Below, piece after piece: positions 17,804-26,910 of a stretch of DNA of 64,000 nt; the first letter of the stretch is position 1, and each line of letters opens with the position of its first letter. The position numbers and the translations under genes were made by a program. The notes below the pieces were generated by a model, which ran no database searches, was not told where the DNA came from, and saw only the letters and a program-made list of their open reading frames with translations. Origin of the DNA: CADEEN01 sp963738425 (GTDB lineage Bacteria > Pseudomonadota > Gammaproteobacteria > Burkholderiales > Burkholderiaceae_C); the NCBI GenBank assembly GCA_963738425.1, contig CAVTWT010000006.1, forward strand, positions 39,522-103,521, written 5' to 3'.

Positions 17804-19207
17804 ATGCAAGTTGCCGCCTCGATCTTCAAGGCCTATGACATCCGCGGTGTCGTTGGCCAGACCATTGACGAGACCTTTGCCGAGCACCTCGGCCGCGCTT
17901 TCGGTTCCGAGGCTGTCAAGGCCGGCGAGAAAGCGGTGGCGGTGGGCCGCGACGGGCGCCTGTCGGGCCCGGGCCTCGTGGCCGCGCTGATGAAGGGCCT
18001 GGCTTCGACCGGCCTCGATGTGGTCGATCTCGGCCCGGTGACGACGCCAATGCTGTACTACGTGGCGGCCACGCGCGGCAAGCACGGTTGCCGCTCCGGC
18101 ATCCAGGTCACCGGCAGCCACAACCCGAAGGACTACAACGGCTTCAAGATGGTGATGTCCGGGCGGGCGATCTACGGCGATGAGATCCAGCGCCTGAAAG
18201 CACGCATCGAGGCCGAAGACTACGTCAAGGCCAAGGGCCGCACGGCGAAGATGGACATCGGCGCCGAGTACACCGCGCGCATCGCCGGTGACGCCAAGCT
18301 CGCGCGCAAGATGAAGATCGTCGTCGACTCGGGCAATGGCATTCCGGGCGCGTCGTCGCCGCAGGTGCTGCGCGCGCTGGGTTGCACGGTGGACGAGATG
18401 TACTCCGAGGTCGATGGCGACTTCCCGAACCACCACCCGGACCCGAGCAAGCCGGAGAACCTGGCCGAGCTGATCGCGCGTGTGAAAAGCACCGACGCCG
18501 AACTCGGCATCGCCTTCGACGGCGACGGTGACCGCCTGGGCCTCGTCACCAAGGACGGCCAGATCATCTATCCCGACCGCCAGCTGATGCTGTTGGCGCA
18601 GGACGTGCTGTCGCGCAACAAGGGCGCGACCGTGATCTACGACGTCAAGTGCACGCAGCGCCTGGCGCCGGCGATCCGCGCGGCCGGCGGCAAGCCGATG
18701 ATCTACAAGACCGGCCACTCGCTGATCAAGGCCAAGATGGCCGAGTTGAAAGCGCCGATTGCCGGCGAGATGAGCGGCCACATCTTTTTTGGCGAGCGCT
18801 GGTATGGCTTCGACGACGCGACGTACTGCGCAGCGCGCATGCTCGAAATCCTGTCGCGATCGAAGAACCCGAGCGCTGTGTTGAACGCCTTGCCAACCAG
18901 CTTCAACACGCCCGAGCTGAACGTGCCGTGCGAAGAGGGCGAGCATCACCGCATGGTGACCGAGCTGCAGGCGCGCGTGGCCGATGGCCGGTTGAAGTTC
19001 GACGGCGCCGAAGTCAACACGATCGACGGTGTGCGGGTCGATTGGCCCGACGGTTTCGGCCTGATCCGCGGCAGCAACACGACGCCGGTGCTTGTGCTGC
19101 GCTTCGAGGGCCACACGCAGGACGCGCTGCATCGCATCGAGGCGGTGATGATGGCGGCGCTCAAGTCAGTCAAGCCCGACGCGCGCGTGGCCGCGGCGTC
19201 ACATTGA
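17804..19207 (+). CDS. manB: Phosphomannomutase/phosphoglucomutase
   Basis: 467 aa. Phosphohexomutase motifs in order: KAYDIRG at the N-terminus, the catalytic serine loop IQVTGSHNPKDYNGFK, the metal loop FDGDGDRLG, and the sugar-binding GEMSGHIFFGERWYG. It interconverts hexose 6- and 1-phosphates for GDP-mannose and LPS/exopolysaccharide precursors. AAGGAG lies 8 nt before the ATG, and a TACAAT -10-like box is at 17772-17777. waaA follows by 19 nt, so the two are probably one LPS operon. Confidence 0.93.
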   Translation: MQVAASIFKAYDIRGVVGQTIDETFAEHLGRAFGSEAVKAGEKAVAVGRDGRLSGPGLVAALMKGLASTGLDVVDLGPVTTPMLYYVAATRGKHGCRSGIQVTGSHNPKDYNGFKMVMSGRAIYGDEIQRLKARIEAEDYVKAKGRTAKMDIGAEYTARIAGDAKLARKMKIVVDSGNGIPGASSPQVLRALGCTVDEMYSEVDGDFPNHHPDPSKPENLAELIARVKSTDAELGIAFDGDGDRLGLVTKDGQIIYPDRQLMLLAQDVLSRNKGATVIYDVKCTQRLAPAIRAAGGKPMIYKTGHSLIKAKMAELKAPIAGEMSGHIFFGERWYGFDDATYCAARMLEILSRSKNPSAVLNALPTSFNTPELNVPCEEGEHHRMVTELQARVADGRLKFDGAEVNTIDGVRVDWPDGFGLIRGSNTTPVLVLRFEGHTQDALHRIEAVMMAALKSVKPDARVAAASH

Positions 19208-19226
19208 GTCCGTCGCACCTCGAGGG

Positions 19227-20522
19227 ATGCTCGAAACCCTGATCCGCGCGCTGTACTCGCTGGCCCTGCGTCTGCTGACGCCGGTCTACCTCGCGCGCCT
19301 GTGGTGGAAGGGACGCAAGGAGCCGGTTTACCGCAAGCGCATCGGTGAACGCCTCGGTCGCTATGAGCAGAAGCCGCGCCGTGGCCGCGGCGGCGTGGTC
19401 TGGGTGCATGCGGTGTCGCTCGGCGAAACGCGCGCCGCCGGGCCGCTGATCAAGGCGCTGCGCGCCGAGCTGCCGGAGATGCGCCTGCTGCTGACCTGCA
19501 GCACGGCCACCGGTGTGCAAGCCGGGCTCGAGCTGCTGGAGCACCAGGACGATCAGGCCTGGCTGCCGTACGACACGCCGGGCGCGGTGCGGCGCTTTCT
19601 CAAGCGCTATCGCCCCGCGGTCGGTATCGTCATGGAGACCGAGGTCTGGCCCAACCTGATGGCGCGGGCGCAGACCTTGCACATCCCGATGGTGCTGGCC
19701 AACGCACGGCTGTCGCTGAAGAGCCAGCGCAAGGGCCGCCGTTTTGCGCGTCTGCTGGTGCCGGCGTTGAATTCATTCACCCGCATCCTCGCCCAGACTG
19801 CGCGCGACGCGCAGCGCTTTCGCGAACTCGGCGCGCGCACGGTCGAGGTCTGCGGCAACACCAAGTTCGATCTCACGCCGCCGCCCAAACTCCTGGTGCG
19901 CGGCCATGAGTGGCGCGCCGCGCTGCAGCGCCCGGTCGTGCTGATGGCGGTCAGCCGCGAGGGCGAGGAAGAAAGCCTGTTCGACGAATGGCGCGCCGTG
20001 CCGCAGCCGCGGCCGCTGCTGGTCGTCGTGCCGCGCCACGCGCCGCGCTTCGACGATGTCGCCGAGATGGCGCAGCAGGCCGGCTTCTCCGTGGCACGCC
20101 GCAGCACGTGGACCGACGAGCCGCCCGCCGATGCCCGGCAGAGCGATGTCTGGCTCGGCGACTCGATGGGCGAGATGCCGCTGTACTACGCGTTGTCCGA
20201 CGTGGCGTTGCTCGGCGGCAGCTTTGCACCGCTTGGCGGGCAAAACCTGATCGAGGCCGCAGCCTGTGGCTGCCCGCTGCTGATGGGCCAGCACACCTTC
20301 AACTTCGAAGAAGCGGCGCAGCTGGCGATCGATGCCGGCGCTGCGGCGCGAATGAAAGACATGGCCAGCGCGGTGCGCCGCGCTGTCGCCCTGGTCGACG
20401 ATCCGCAGCGCAACGAGTGGGTCGAACAGGCGCTGTCGTTCGGCATTGCGCACCGTGGTGCCAATGAGCGCATGGCGCAGCGCATTGCGATGTTGCTGAC
20501 CGGGCTCGACTCCGGGCGCTAG
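19227..20522 (+). CDS. waaA: 3-deoxy-D-manno-octulosonic acid (Kdo) transferase
   Basis: 431 aa. The N-terminal membrane anchor (LYSLALRLLTPVYLARLWWK) is followed by the GT-B fold with VWVHAVSLGETRAA (the catalytic region), METEVWPNLM, and GGSFAPLGGQNLIEAAACG near the C-terminus. It attaches Kdo to lipid A at the inner face of the inner membrane, an essential LPS step. Start and length match the family. It is convergent with the DUF1501 gene. Confidence 0.95.
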   Translation: MLETLIRALYSLALRLLTPVYLARLWWKGRKEPVYRKRIGERLGRYEQKPRRGRGGVVWVHAVSLGETRAAGPLIKALRAELPEMRLLLTCSTATGVQAGLELLEHQDDQAWLPYDTPGAVRRFLKRYRPAVGIVMETEVWPNLMARAQTLHIPMVLANARLSLKSQRKGRRFARLLVPALNSFTRILAQTARDAQRFRELGARTVEVCGNTKFDLTPPPKLLVRGHEWRAALQRPVVLMAVSREGEEESLFDEWRAVPQPRPLLVVVPRHAPRFDDVAEMAQQAGFSVARRSTWTDEPPADARQSDVWLGDSMGEMPLYYALSDVALLGGSFAPLGGQNLIEAAACGCPLLMGQHTFNFEEAAQLAIDAGAAARMKDMASAVRRAVALVDDPQRNEWVEQALSFGIAHRGANERMAQRIAMLLTGLDSGR

Positions 20523-20559
20523 GCAGGAGCCGAGGATCCCGTGCGGCGCTGCGGCCGCC

Positions 20560-21726
20560 TTACGCCAGCACCGACAGCTTCTTCACCGCCGCCGACCCTG
20601 GCAGCACGGTGTTCTCGATCACGGCGCCAGGCAACTTCAAGTGATCGGCCAGCACACCCTTCATCACCGCGCGCAGATCGGTCGTCACGCGCAGGTCGCG
20701 GCCTTCGTGGCGCTGTGACTTCGCCAAGCCCGGCCAGTCAGTGATGACCCGTCCGCCGGCGACCGCACCGCCGAGCACGAAGGCGGCGCCGCCGGTGCCA
20801 TGGTCGCTGCCCATCGTGCCGTTGACGGCGACTTCGCGGCCGAACTCGGTGGCGACGAGGACGACGCTGTGCCGCCATGCGTTGCCAAGCGAATTGCGCA
20901 GCGCCGCCAGCGCCGCATCGAGTGTGCGCAGGTTGTTGGCCAGCGCGCCGTTCGGATTCATCTGGTTGGCGTGCGTGTCCCAGCCGCCCATTTCCAGCAC
21001 GGCGATGCGCGGCCCAGCCGCTGCCGCGAGCATCTCGCCGGCCTTGCGCGCCAGCGTCATGGCCGCCTGGCGGCCTTGCATCGGCCCGCCACTGGTCATG
21101 TCGGCGCCTTCGCGCAGACCTTTCGCGCGTGCCAGGGCCTCGCGCAGTGCACTGTCTCCGGCGTAGAGGAACTCCAGCCTCGCCACCAGATCGGGCGACG
21201 GTTCCGGCAGCGTCGACGGCGCCCAGGTGTCGATGCGGTCGCTGCCGCGCAGCACCAGCGGCACGGCGGTGGTCAGCGCCAGGCCACTGCGTTGACTCTG
21301 TGCGGCGAGTGCGCGGCCGAGCCATCCGGTGGCGAGTTCGTACGGCTGCGTGCCGCCTGATTCCAGCACCTGTTGTGCATCGAAGTGCGAGCGCTCGCGG
21401 TAGGCCAGGCCAGTGGCGTGGACGACCGCGAGTTCTCGCTTCTCGTACATCGCGTGCAGTGACGTGAGGTTCGGATGTAGCGCGAACGGCGTGTCGGGCA
21501 AGGCCAGCGGCGGGCTGGCGTACTGCGCCAGCGCACCGCGTGCCGATGCGAAGTCGGCGTCGCCGATGGCGGGCACGGCCGCCAGGCCGTCCATGCCGCC
21601 GCGCAAGAGCACGAAGACGAAGCGGGCATCGTCGGGCGCGGCGTTGCGTGCGGTCTGCGCCAGCGTGAGCTGCAAGGGTGCGGCGAAGGCTGCCGAAGCG
21701 GCGAGGAAGTGGCGGCGTGTGTTCAT
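20560..21726 (-). CDS. DUF1501 secreted protein
   Basis: 388 aa. A signal peptide (MNTRRHFLAASAAFAAPLQL) with a Tat-like RRHFL is followed by VFVLLRGGMDGLAAV, a GGWDTHANQ motif and TEFGREVAVNGTMGSDHGTGG, all typical of DUF1501 (alkaline-phosphatase-like fold). The gene lies downstream of a DUF1800 gene; these two families almost always occur as a pair and are thought to act together in the periplasm. The reaction is unknown. Confidence 0.88.
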   Translation of the reverse strand: MNTRRHFLAASAAFAAPLQLTLAQTARNAAPDDARFVFVLLRGGMDGLAAVPAIGDADFASARGALAQYASPPLALPDTPFALHPNLTSLHAMYEKRELAVVHATGLAYRERSHFDAQQVLESGGTQPYELATGWLGRALAAQSQRSGLALTTAVPLVLRGSDRIDTWAPSTLPEPSPDLVARLEFLYAGDSALREALARAKGLREGADMTSGGPMQGRQAAMTLARKAGEMLAAAAGPRIAVLEMGGWDTHANQMNPNGALANNLRTLDAALAALRNSLGNAWRHSVVLVATEFGREVAVNGTMGSDHGTGGAAFVLGGAVAGGRVITDWPGLAKSQRHEGRDLRVTTDLRAVMKGVLADHLKLPGAVIENTVLPGSAAVKKLSVLA

Positions 21727-21788
21727 TTCGATGTTCCTATGCAGTCAGACCACGCACACGGACGAGTGAGAGACGGTAGCCGAGCGAC

Positions 21789-21863
21789 CGCCGCGGAACT
21801 GGCTTTGCCAGGCCGCTGGCGGTGCCCCCTTGAGGGGGAGGCGGCGAAGCCGCTTCGGGGGTG
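21789..21863. repeat. Dispersed GC-rich intergenic repeat, copy 2
   Basis: CGCCGCGGAACTGGCTTTGC, GGCCGCTGGCGG, GCCCCCTTGAGGGGGAG, GCGGCGAAGCCGC and TTCGGGGGTG in order. Same layout as copies 1 and 3. The CCCCCTTGAGGGGG and GCGGCGAAGCCGC segments are each perfect or near-perfect hairpins. It sits between the DUF1800 and DUF1501 genes of one operon. Confidence 0.8.
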
Positions 21864-21870
21864 ATCTTCA

Positions 21871-23361
21871 TTACCGGCGCTGGAATTCAGGGGATAGCAG
21901 TAGCAGTGCCAATGCCTGCGAGCCATCCGCCGCGCGTTCGATCTGCTTGGTGGTGTTGGGCGTGAGCAGAGGCCCGAGGCTCGATGCCGCGAGCGCGCGC
22001 GCATCGACCTGCGCGCCGATCCGATCGGCCACGCGTGTGGCCCATTCGACGCGTTTCCACACCGCGTCGGGGCCGAGCCATTCGGCCGCGGCATCCGGCC
22101 AGCCGGCGGGCGAGGGTGCCGCCTGCACGCGCTGGCCGAGCAGGCTCGTGCCGGCGTCGGGCTGGCGCTCAAAGGCTTTGGCACCGAGCCGCAGCACGCG
22201 CGCCGTCGACAGCACCATCTCTTCGGGCGACTTCAGCTTGGCCGGCGTTTCCAACCAGGCTTCGGGTGCATCGATCAGCACGCGATAGACGCTCGGCAGA
22301 TCACCGTCACTGTTGCGAAAGGCCTGTGCCAGCCGATCGACCAGCGCTGGAGGCGGCTCGTCAGCGACGAAGTGGCGTGCCAGTTTGGTGGCGATGTGCG
22401 TGACTGTGGCCGGGTGGCGTGCCAATGCGTGCAGCACCTGCGTCAATCCGTCGGCGCCTTCGTTGACGCGCTGCCTGAGCACGGTCTTCGGGCCTGGTTC
22501 GTGCCACAGCCCCTCGAAGCGCGTCGGACTCGAATCGCCGAGCGGCGACAGCGCCTGGCCGGCGGCAAAGCGCCGTGCCGGCACCATGTCCGGCGCATAG
22601 GCGTAGACCGGCACGCGCCAGCCGGTCAGCACCGCGGCAAAGGCGGTGACGTCGGCTTGCGTGTACACACCGGCGCGCGAAGCTGCGGCGCCGAGCGTGT
22701 GCAGCTCGAACACCTCGCGCGCCAGGTTTTCGTTGAGGCCGGTGATGCGTGGGCCTTGGCCGTCGTCGTTGCGCGCAGCGGCGCGGGCGCGTTGCTGAAC
22801 GACACGCGAGTGCGGCCCTGCGGACTGTTCGTTGTCGAGGTAGCGCAGCATGCCCGGGTGCATGACGGCGGCGCGCAGCAGGTCTTCGAAGCGGCCGGCG
22901 ATGTGCGGACGGATGGCTTCGCGTTCGAACGCGCCGACGAGGCCACGCGCGCTGGCCTTGGCCATCGAGACGGTGAAATGGTTGGCCCAGAACAGCGCCA
23001 GCCGCTCCGCAAAGGGCCGCGTTGTCGTGGCGGCGGTTGTCATGCGGGCCCGCGTGTCGGCTTGCACGAGGGCGCGAAAGTGCTCGCCGAACTGTTGCTC
23101 CGTCGAGGCTGTGGTTTGCATCGCCTCAACTTCGCGGCGCTGCTTGCGCTGCTGCACGAACTCGGCGAATCGGCGCAGCCCGTCGCTGGCCGTGGGCAGC
23201 GCTTGACCCGCGGGCGCGATCTGCACGTCGGCCGGACCGATCTGCGCGGCCAGCCAGCCACGCGCATCGCCACGCACCGCATCGTATATTTGCGCTTCGC
23301 CGAGGCCGAAGCGGTGCGCCGCGATCGCGGCCTGCATCGCGGCCTGCAAGTTGCTGCTCAT
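21871..23361 (-). CDS. DUF1800 protein
   Basis: 496 aa. Family motifs include AAHRFGLGEAQ, LFWANHFTVSM, ENLAREVFELHTLG and FAAVLTGWRVP. It is encoded upstream of the DUF1501 gene, in the order usual for the pair. No signal peptide is obvious at the chosen ATG. The biochemical role is unknown; family members are often found in gene pairs for secreted or outer-surface assemblies. Confidence 0.87.
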   Translation of the reverse strand: MSSNLQAAMQAAIAAHRFGLGEAQIYDAVRGDARGWLAAQIGPADVQIAPAGQALPTASDGLRRFAEFVQQRKQRREVEAMQTTASTEQQFGEHFRALVQADTRARMTTAATTTRPFAERLALFWANHFTVSMAKASARGLVGAFEREAIRPHIAGRFEDLLRAAVMHPGMLRYLDNEQSAGPHSRVVQQRARAAARNDDGQGPRITGLNENLAREVFELHTLGAAASRAGVYTQADVTAFAAVLTGWRVPVYAYAPDMVPARRFAAGQALSPLGDSSPTRFEGLWHEPGPKTVLRQRVNEGADGLTQVLHALARHPATVTHIATKLARHFVADEPPPALVDRLAQAFRNSDGDLPSVYRVLIDAPEAWLETPAKLKSPEEMVLSTARVLRLGAKAFERQPDAGTSLLGQRVQAAPSPAGWPDAAAEWLGPDAVWKRVEWATRVADRIGAQVDARALAASSLGPLLTPNTTKQIERAADGSQALALLLLSPEFQRR

Positions 23362-23441
23362 GCCGGACTCCCCATCTGCACGGAGAGCCTAACGGCAGCA
23401 CACGACGCCGCGCTGGCGCGTGGCGTGATGTTTACCCAGCT

Positions 23442-24755
23442 TTACTTGGCCAGCAGCGAGTTCACTGCCGAAACGTCCGCCGGCTGCAGGTTGCCCGCAG
23501 CCTGGCGCAAGCGCAGGCTGTTGACGACGACGTCGTAGCGCGCCCTCGACAGATCGCGCTGTGTCGTGAAGAGCTGCGTCTGCGAATTGAGCACATCGAG
23601 GTTGACGCGCACGCCGACGCGGTAGCCGAGTTGCGTGGCTTCGAGCGCTAGCTTGCTCGACGACTCGGCAGCTTCGAGCGCCTTGACCTGGGCCTGGCCC
23701 GACTGCACGCCGAAGAAGACCTGGCGCGTGCTCTGCGCGACGCCGCGGCGCGCCGCGTCGAGGTTGTTGCGCGCCTGCTCCTGCAGCGAGAGCGTTTCCT
23801 TGACGCGGTTGTCGATCGCGCCACCGGAGTACAGGGGCACTGCGAGGCGCACACCCACCGAGGCGCTGGTGGTGTTGCCCGTGCTGCGTTGAAATTCGGG
23901 GAAGCTGCCGGTGGCGCGATTGCCGCCGAGCGAACCTTCGAGCTTGACCGTCGGCAGATGCCCGGCCTTGGCCTTGTCGTTTTCGATCTGCGCGATGTCG
24001 AAGCCCAGTTGCGCCTTGCGGACCGCCGGTGCCTGGTCGGTCAGGGCGACCCAATCGTCGACAGACGCCGGTTGCGTTGCCGGCAGCGCAACCGGCGCAG
24101 CCAGCGGCTTGGGCTGCACGTTGACGCGGCCGACGAGCTGGTCGAGCGCGATGCGCTTGGTGCGCAGGTCGTTGTCGGCGGCGATCTCCTGCGCCGTGGC
24201 CAGGTCGAATCGCGCCTGCGCTTCGCGGGTGTCGGTGATCGTCGCCGTGCCGACTTCGAAGTTGCGCTTCGCCGACGCGAGCTGCTCACCGATGGCCTTC
24301 TTGTTGGCCTGCGCGGTGGTCAGCGCATCCTGCGCGGCCAGCACGTCGAAGTAGTTCTGCGCCAGGCGAACGATCAACTCCTGCTCGGCGGTCTGCAGAT
24401 CGGCCTGGGCGACCGCCAGCGATTTCTCGGCCTGCGACATCGTCGCTGCGTTGGCGCGATTGAACAGCCACTGCTCGGCGGCCAGGCCGGCTTGCAAGGT
24501 GTTGGTGTTCTTGCGCGAGGTCGAGGGCGGATCGGTTTCGGCGCGGGAGCCGACCGCGTTCAGGCCCACCGTCGGCCGGCCGAGCGCCTTGGCCTGTTCG
24601 GCTCGGTACACGGCCGAGTCGGCCAGCGCGCGCGCGGCAAGGTACGTGGCGTCATAGGCTCGCGCGGCCTCGTAGAGCTCTTGCAGACTCTGCGCGCGCG
24701 CCGGCAGCGCAGCGAACATGGCAAGGGCCAGCAGAGTGGGCAGGGGACGGATCAT
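23442..24755 (-). CDS. tolC: TolC-family outer-membrane channel
   Basis: 437 aa. A signal peptide (MIRPLPTLLALAMFAAL, cleavage near ARAQS) precedes repeated TolC helices, including SLQELYEAARAYDATYLAA, VRLAQNYFDVLAAQDAL and VPLYSGGAIDNRVKE. It forms the outer-membrane exit duct for efflux pumps or type I secretion. I prefer ATG at 24755 over 24764 because AGGAAAG is well placed for it. A TetR-family gene two genes upstream could regulate export. Confidence 0.9.
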   Translation of the reverse strand: MIRPLPTLLALAMFAALPARAQSLQELYEAARAYDATYLAARALADSAVYRAEQAKALGRPTVGLNAVGSRAETDPPSTSRKNTNTLQAGLAAEQWLFNRANAATMSQAEKSLAVAQADLQTAEQELIVRLAQNYFDVLAAQDALTTAQANKKAIGEQLASAKRNFEVGTATITDTREAQARFDLATAQEIAADNDLRTKRIALDQLVGRVNVQPKPLAAPVALPATQPASVDDWVALTDQAPAVRKAQLGFDIAQIENDKAKAGHLPTVKLEGSLGGNRATGSFPEFQRSTGNTTSASVGVRLAVPLYSGGAIDNRVKETLSLQEQARNNLDAARRGVAQSTRQVFFGVQSGQAQVKALEAAESSSKLALEATQLGYRVGVRVNLDVLNSQTQLFTTQRDLSRARYDVVVNSLRLRQAAGNLQPADVSAVNSLLAK

Positions 24756-24870
24756 GGTGAGCATCTTTCCTGGCGAAATGAAGCAGCGTGCTTTGTAGTG
24801 CAGGGCGCGGCGGGCGCCCAGGGCTTTGCGACAGACTGCGCGCTGGCGAGCGCCGAATGCAGGTCAGGCA

Positions 24871-25524
24871 TCAGAAGTGGAATCGTGTCGGCTCGCCGAA
24901 GCCATCGAGGCGCGGCGCCACCGTATCGAACAGCTCGACGCGCTTGTATTGCTGCTCGGCGATGCGCGTGATGAGCAAGGCGCGCATCACCGGCTCCTGG
25001 CCGACGATGGCGACCAGCCGGCCACCGACCTTCAATTGCGCAAGCAGCGCCGCCGGCACGTCGGCCACCGAGCCGGAGAGCACGATGGCGTCGAACGGCG
25101 CCTGCGCCGCGAGCCCCTTGGCGCCGTCGGCCTCGATGACCTGCGCCTTGCCGATGCCGGCGCGCTGCAGGTTCGCGCGCGCCATCGCGGCCAGCGCGGG
25201 GCGAATCTCGAGGGTCGTCACGCGCGCGGCCTGATGTGCCATCAGCGCCGCCATGTATCCCGAACCGGCGCCGACTTCGAGCACGCTCTCGGCGGGTTGC
25301 AGGCGCAGTTCCTGCAGCAACCGCGCCTCGACGCGCGGGGCGAGCATGCACTGGTGGTCAGGCAGCGGCACTTCGGTGTCGATGAAGGCCAGCGCGCGGT
25401 AGGCCGGCGGCACGAACTCTTCGCGATGCACCGCCGCCAGCAGCGAGAGCACACCCTGATCGAGCACTTCCCACGGGCGGATCTGCTGCTCGATCATGTT
25501 GAAGCGGGCTTGTTCGACGTTCAT
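24871..25524 (-). CDS. pcm: Protein-L-isoaspartate O-methyltransferase
   Basis: 217 aa. The SAM motif VLEVGAGSGYMAALMA, motif PFDAIVLSGS and the N-terminal IEQQIRPWEVLD pattern fit the Pcm/PCMT group. It repairs isoaspartyl damage in aged proteins. The ATG giving MNVEQARFNM matches the family start. It lies upstream of tolC, as in several related genomes. Confidence 0.85.
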   Translation of the reverse strand: MNVEQARFNMIEQQIRPWEVLDQGVLSLLAAVHREEFVPPAYRALAFIDTEVPLPDHQCMLAPRVEARLLQELRLQPAESVLEVGAGSGYMAALMAHQAARVTTLEIRPALAAMARANLQRAGIGKAQVIEADGAKGLAAQAPFDAIVLSGSVADVPAALLAQLKVGGRLVAIVGQEPVMRALLITRIAEQQYKRVELFDTVAPRLDGFGEPTRFHF

Positions 25525-25555
25525 GGCGTGTGTTGTTTTTGGTAGCGCAGCGATT

Positions 25556-26191
25556 CTAGGCGGGGGCTTGGCGCAGTCCGTGCACGACCAGGTCCACATG
25601 CTCCGCAATGAAGCGCTGGCCGTCGATCTGGTGTTGCGTGCACGCCGACAGGCCATGCTTGTGCACGCACAGCATCACCATCGGCAGTACGAGCGAGTGC
25701 ACCGTGCTTTCGACATCGACGGCCCGGAATTCACCGCTGGCGATGCCGCGCGCGATGATGCTGCCGATCAGCGCCGAGCCCGGCTCGATGACCTGCTGGA
25801 GGTAGTACTCGGCGATCTCGGGGAAGTTGCGCATCTCCGACACCAGGATCTTGAAGACACCCGAAGCGGGGCTGGCGTACGTCTCTTGCCACCAGCGCAC
25901 GAGCAGGCTCTCCAGCAACGGCGCCATCTTGCCGTCCCAGGCTTGCACCTGCTGCGCGGTGTCGGCGATGCGCGACGTGAGGTTGCGCACGATCACCGCC
26001 TTGAACAACTCTTCCTTGCTCGGGTAGTACAGATAGAGCGTCCCCTTGGACACGCCGGCGCGCTGCGCCACTTCCTCGGCGCGCGTCGACGCGAAGCCCT
26101 TCTCGACGAAGAGTTCCAGCGCGGCGTCGAGCAGCTCCAGCGGCCGCGCATCTTTGCGCCGCTGGCGTTGTGTGGTGGCGGCGGGAGGCAT
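25556..26191 (-). CDS. TetR-family transcriptional repressor
   Basis: 211 aa. The N-terminal HTH is ALELFVEKGFASTRAEEVAQ followed by RAGVSKGTLYLYYPSKEELF, the classic TetR signature; the C-terminal ligand domain is not recognisable. The ATG at 26191 is 8 bp from a near-perfect palindrome, pointing to autorepression. Candidate regulated genes are pcm and tolC downstream and the divergent DUF1439 lipoprotein. Confidence 0.9.
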   Translation of the reverse strand: MPPAATTQRQRRKDARPLELLDAALELFVEKGFASTRAEEVAQRAGVSKGTLYLYYPSKEELFKAVIVRNLTSRIADTAQQVQAWDGKMAPLLESLLVRWWQETYASPASGVFKILVSEMRNFPEIAEYYLQQVIEPGSALIGSIIARGIASGEFRAVDVESTVHSLVLPMVMLCVHKHGLSACTQHQIDGQRFIAEHVDLVVHGLRQAPA

Positions 26192-26198
26192 TTTCAAC

Positions 26199-26218
26199 TA
26201 CTGACCGATGAGTCAGTA
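26199..26218. promoter_or_regulatory. Palindromic TetR operator
   Basis: TACTGAC-CGATGA-GTCAGTA, perfect 7-bp arms with a 6-bp spacer, ending 7 bp before the TetR start codon. Position and geometry are those of a TetR-family operator covering its own promoter. Confidence 0.75.
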
Positions 26219-26311
26219 ATGTAGAGGCGCCCGCGTCACCGGTCAATGCGAGCCGTGCAAGACCTTGATCCAGTGCAAGATGAGCCGCCTCAATTGTAGA
26301 AATGAGTCCCG

Positions 26312-26875
26312 ATGCCCGCTGCCGCTCGACTGTCACGCCGCCACCTGCTCGTAGCCGCCGGCTTGGGCTTGCTGTGCGGGTGCGCCAGCATCGACCCGCG
26401 CCACGTGACGCTGTCTGCTGCTGAAGTCCAGGCGCGCGTGGCGCGCCAGTTCCCGCGCCAGCAGCGGTTGATGGAGCTGCTCGACGTGAGTCTGGCCAAC
26501 CCCGTGGTCAGGCTGGTGCCGGAACGCAACCGCATGGCGACGACGATGGACCTGCAGGCCAGCGAGCGACTCTCCGGACGTGCGCTGCGCGGCAGCCTCG
26601 CGATCGACCACGGCCTGCGCTTCGAGCCGAGCGATGCGACGGTGCGCCTGGCCAACGTCAAGGTAGAAGGCGTGAAGCTCGAACTCGCCGGCACGCCGCT
26701 CAGCGGCCAGGCTGCGCGCCTTGCGGCGCTGCTCGCTGAGCGGGTGCTCGATGACTTCGTGATCTACCGCGTCAGCGACGAGAAGCGACAGTCGCTGGCG
26801 CGTGCCGGCGTGAACAATGCCGACGTCGCCGTGACTGCGAACGGCATCGAACTGAGGTTCTCCTCAACTCGCTGA
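26312..26875 (+). CDS. DUF1439 lipoprotein
   Basis: 187 aa. A lipoprotein signal with lipobox LLCGC (cysteine near residue 24) precedes a DUF1439 (YceB-like) body. It would be anchored in the outer or inner membrane on the periplasmic side. uppP follows by 35 nt and may be co-transcribed. The ribosome site is weak. Confidence 0.75.
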   Translation: MPAAARLSRRHLLVAAGLGLLCGCASIDPRHVTLSAAEVQARVARQFPRQQRLMELLDVSLANPVVRLVPERNRMATTMDLQASERLSGRALRGSLAIDHGLRFEPSDATVRLANVKVEGVKLELAGTPLSGQAARLAALLAERVLDDFVIYRVSDEKRQSLARAGVNNADVAVTANGIELRFSSTR

Positions 26876-26910
26876 GTATCATCCGCGCCTTTGTCGGGCG
26901 AGGGGCGGCT

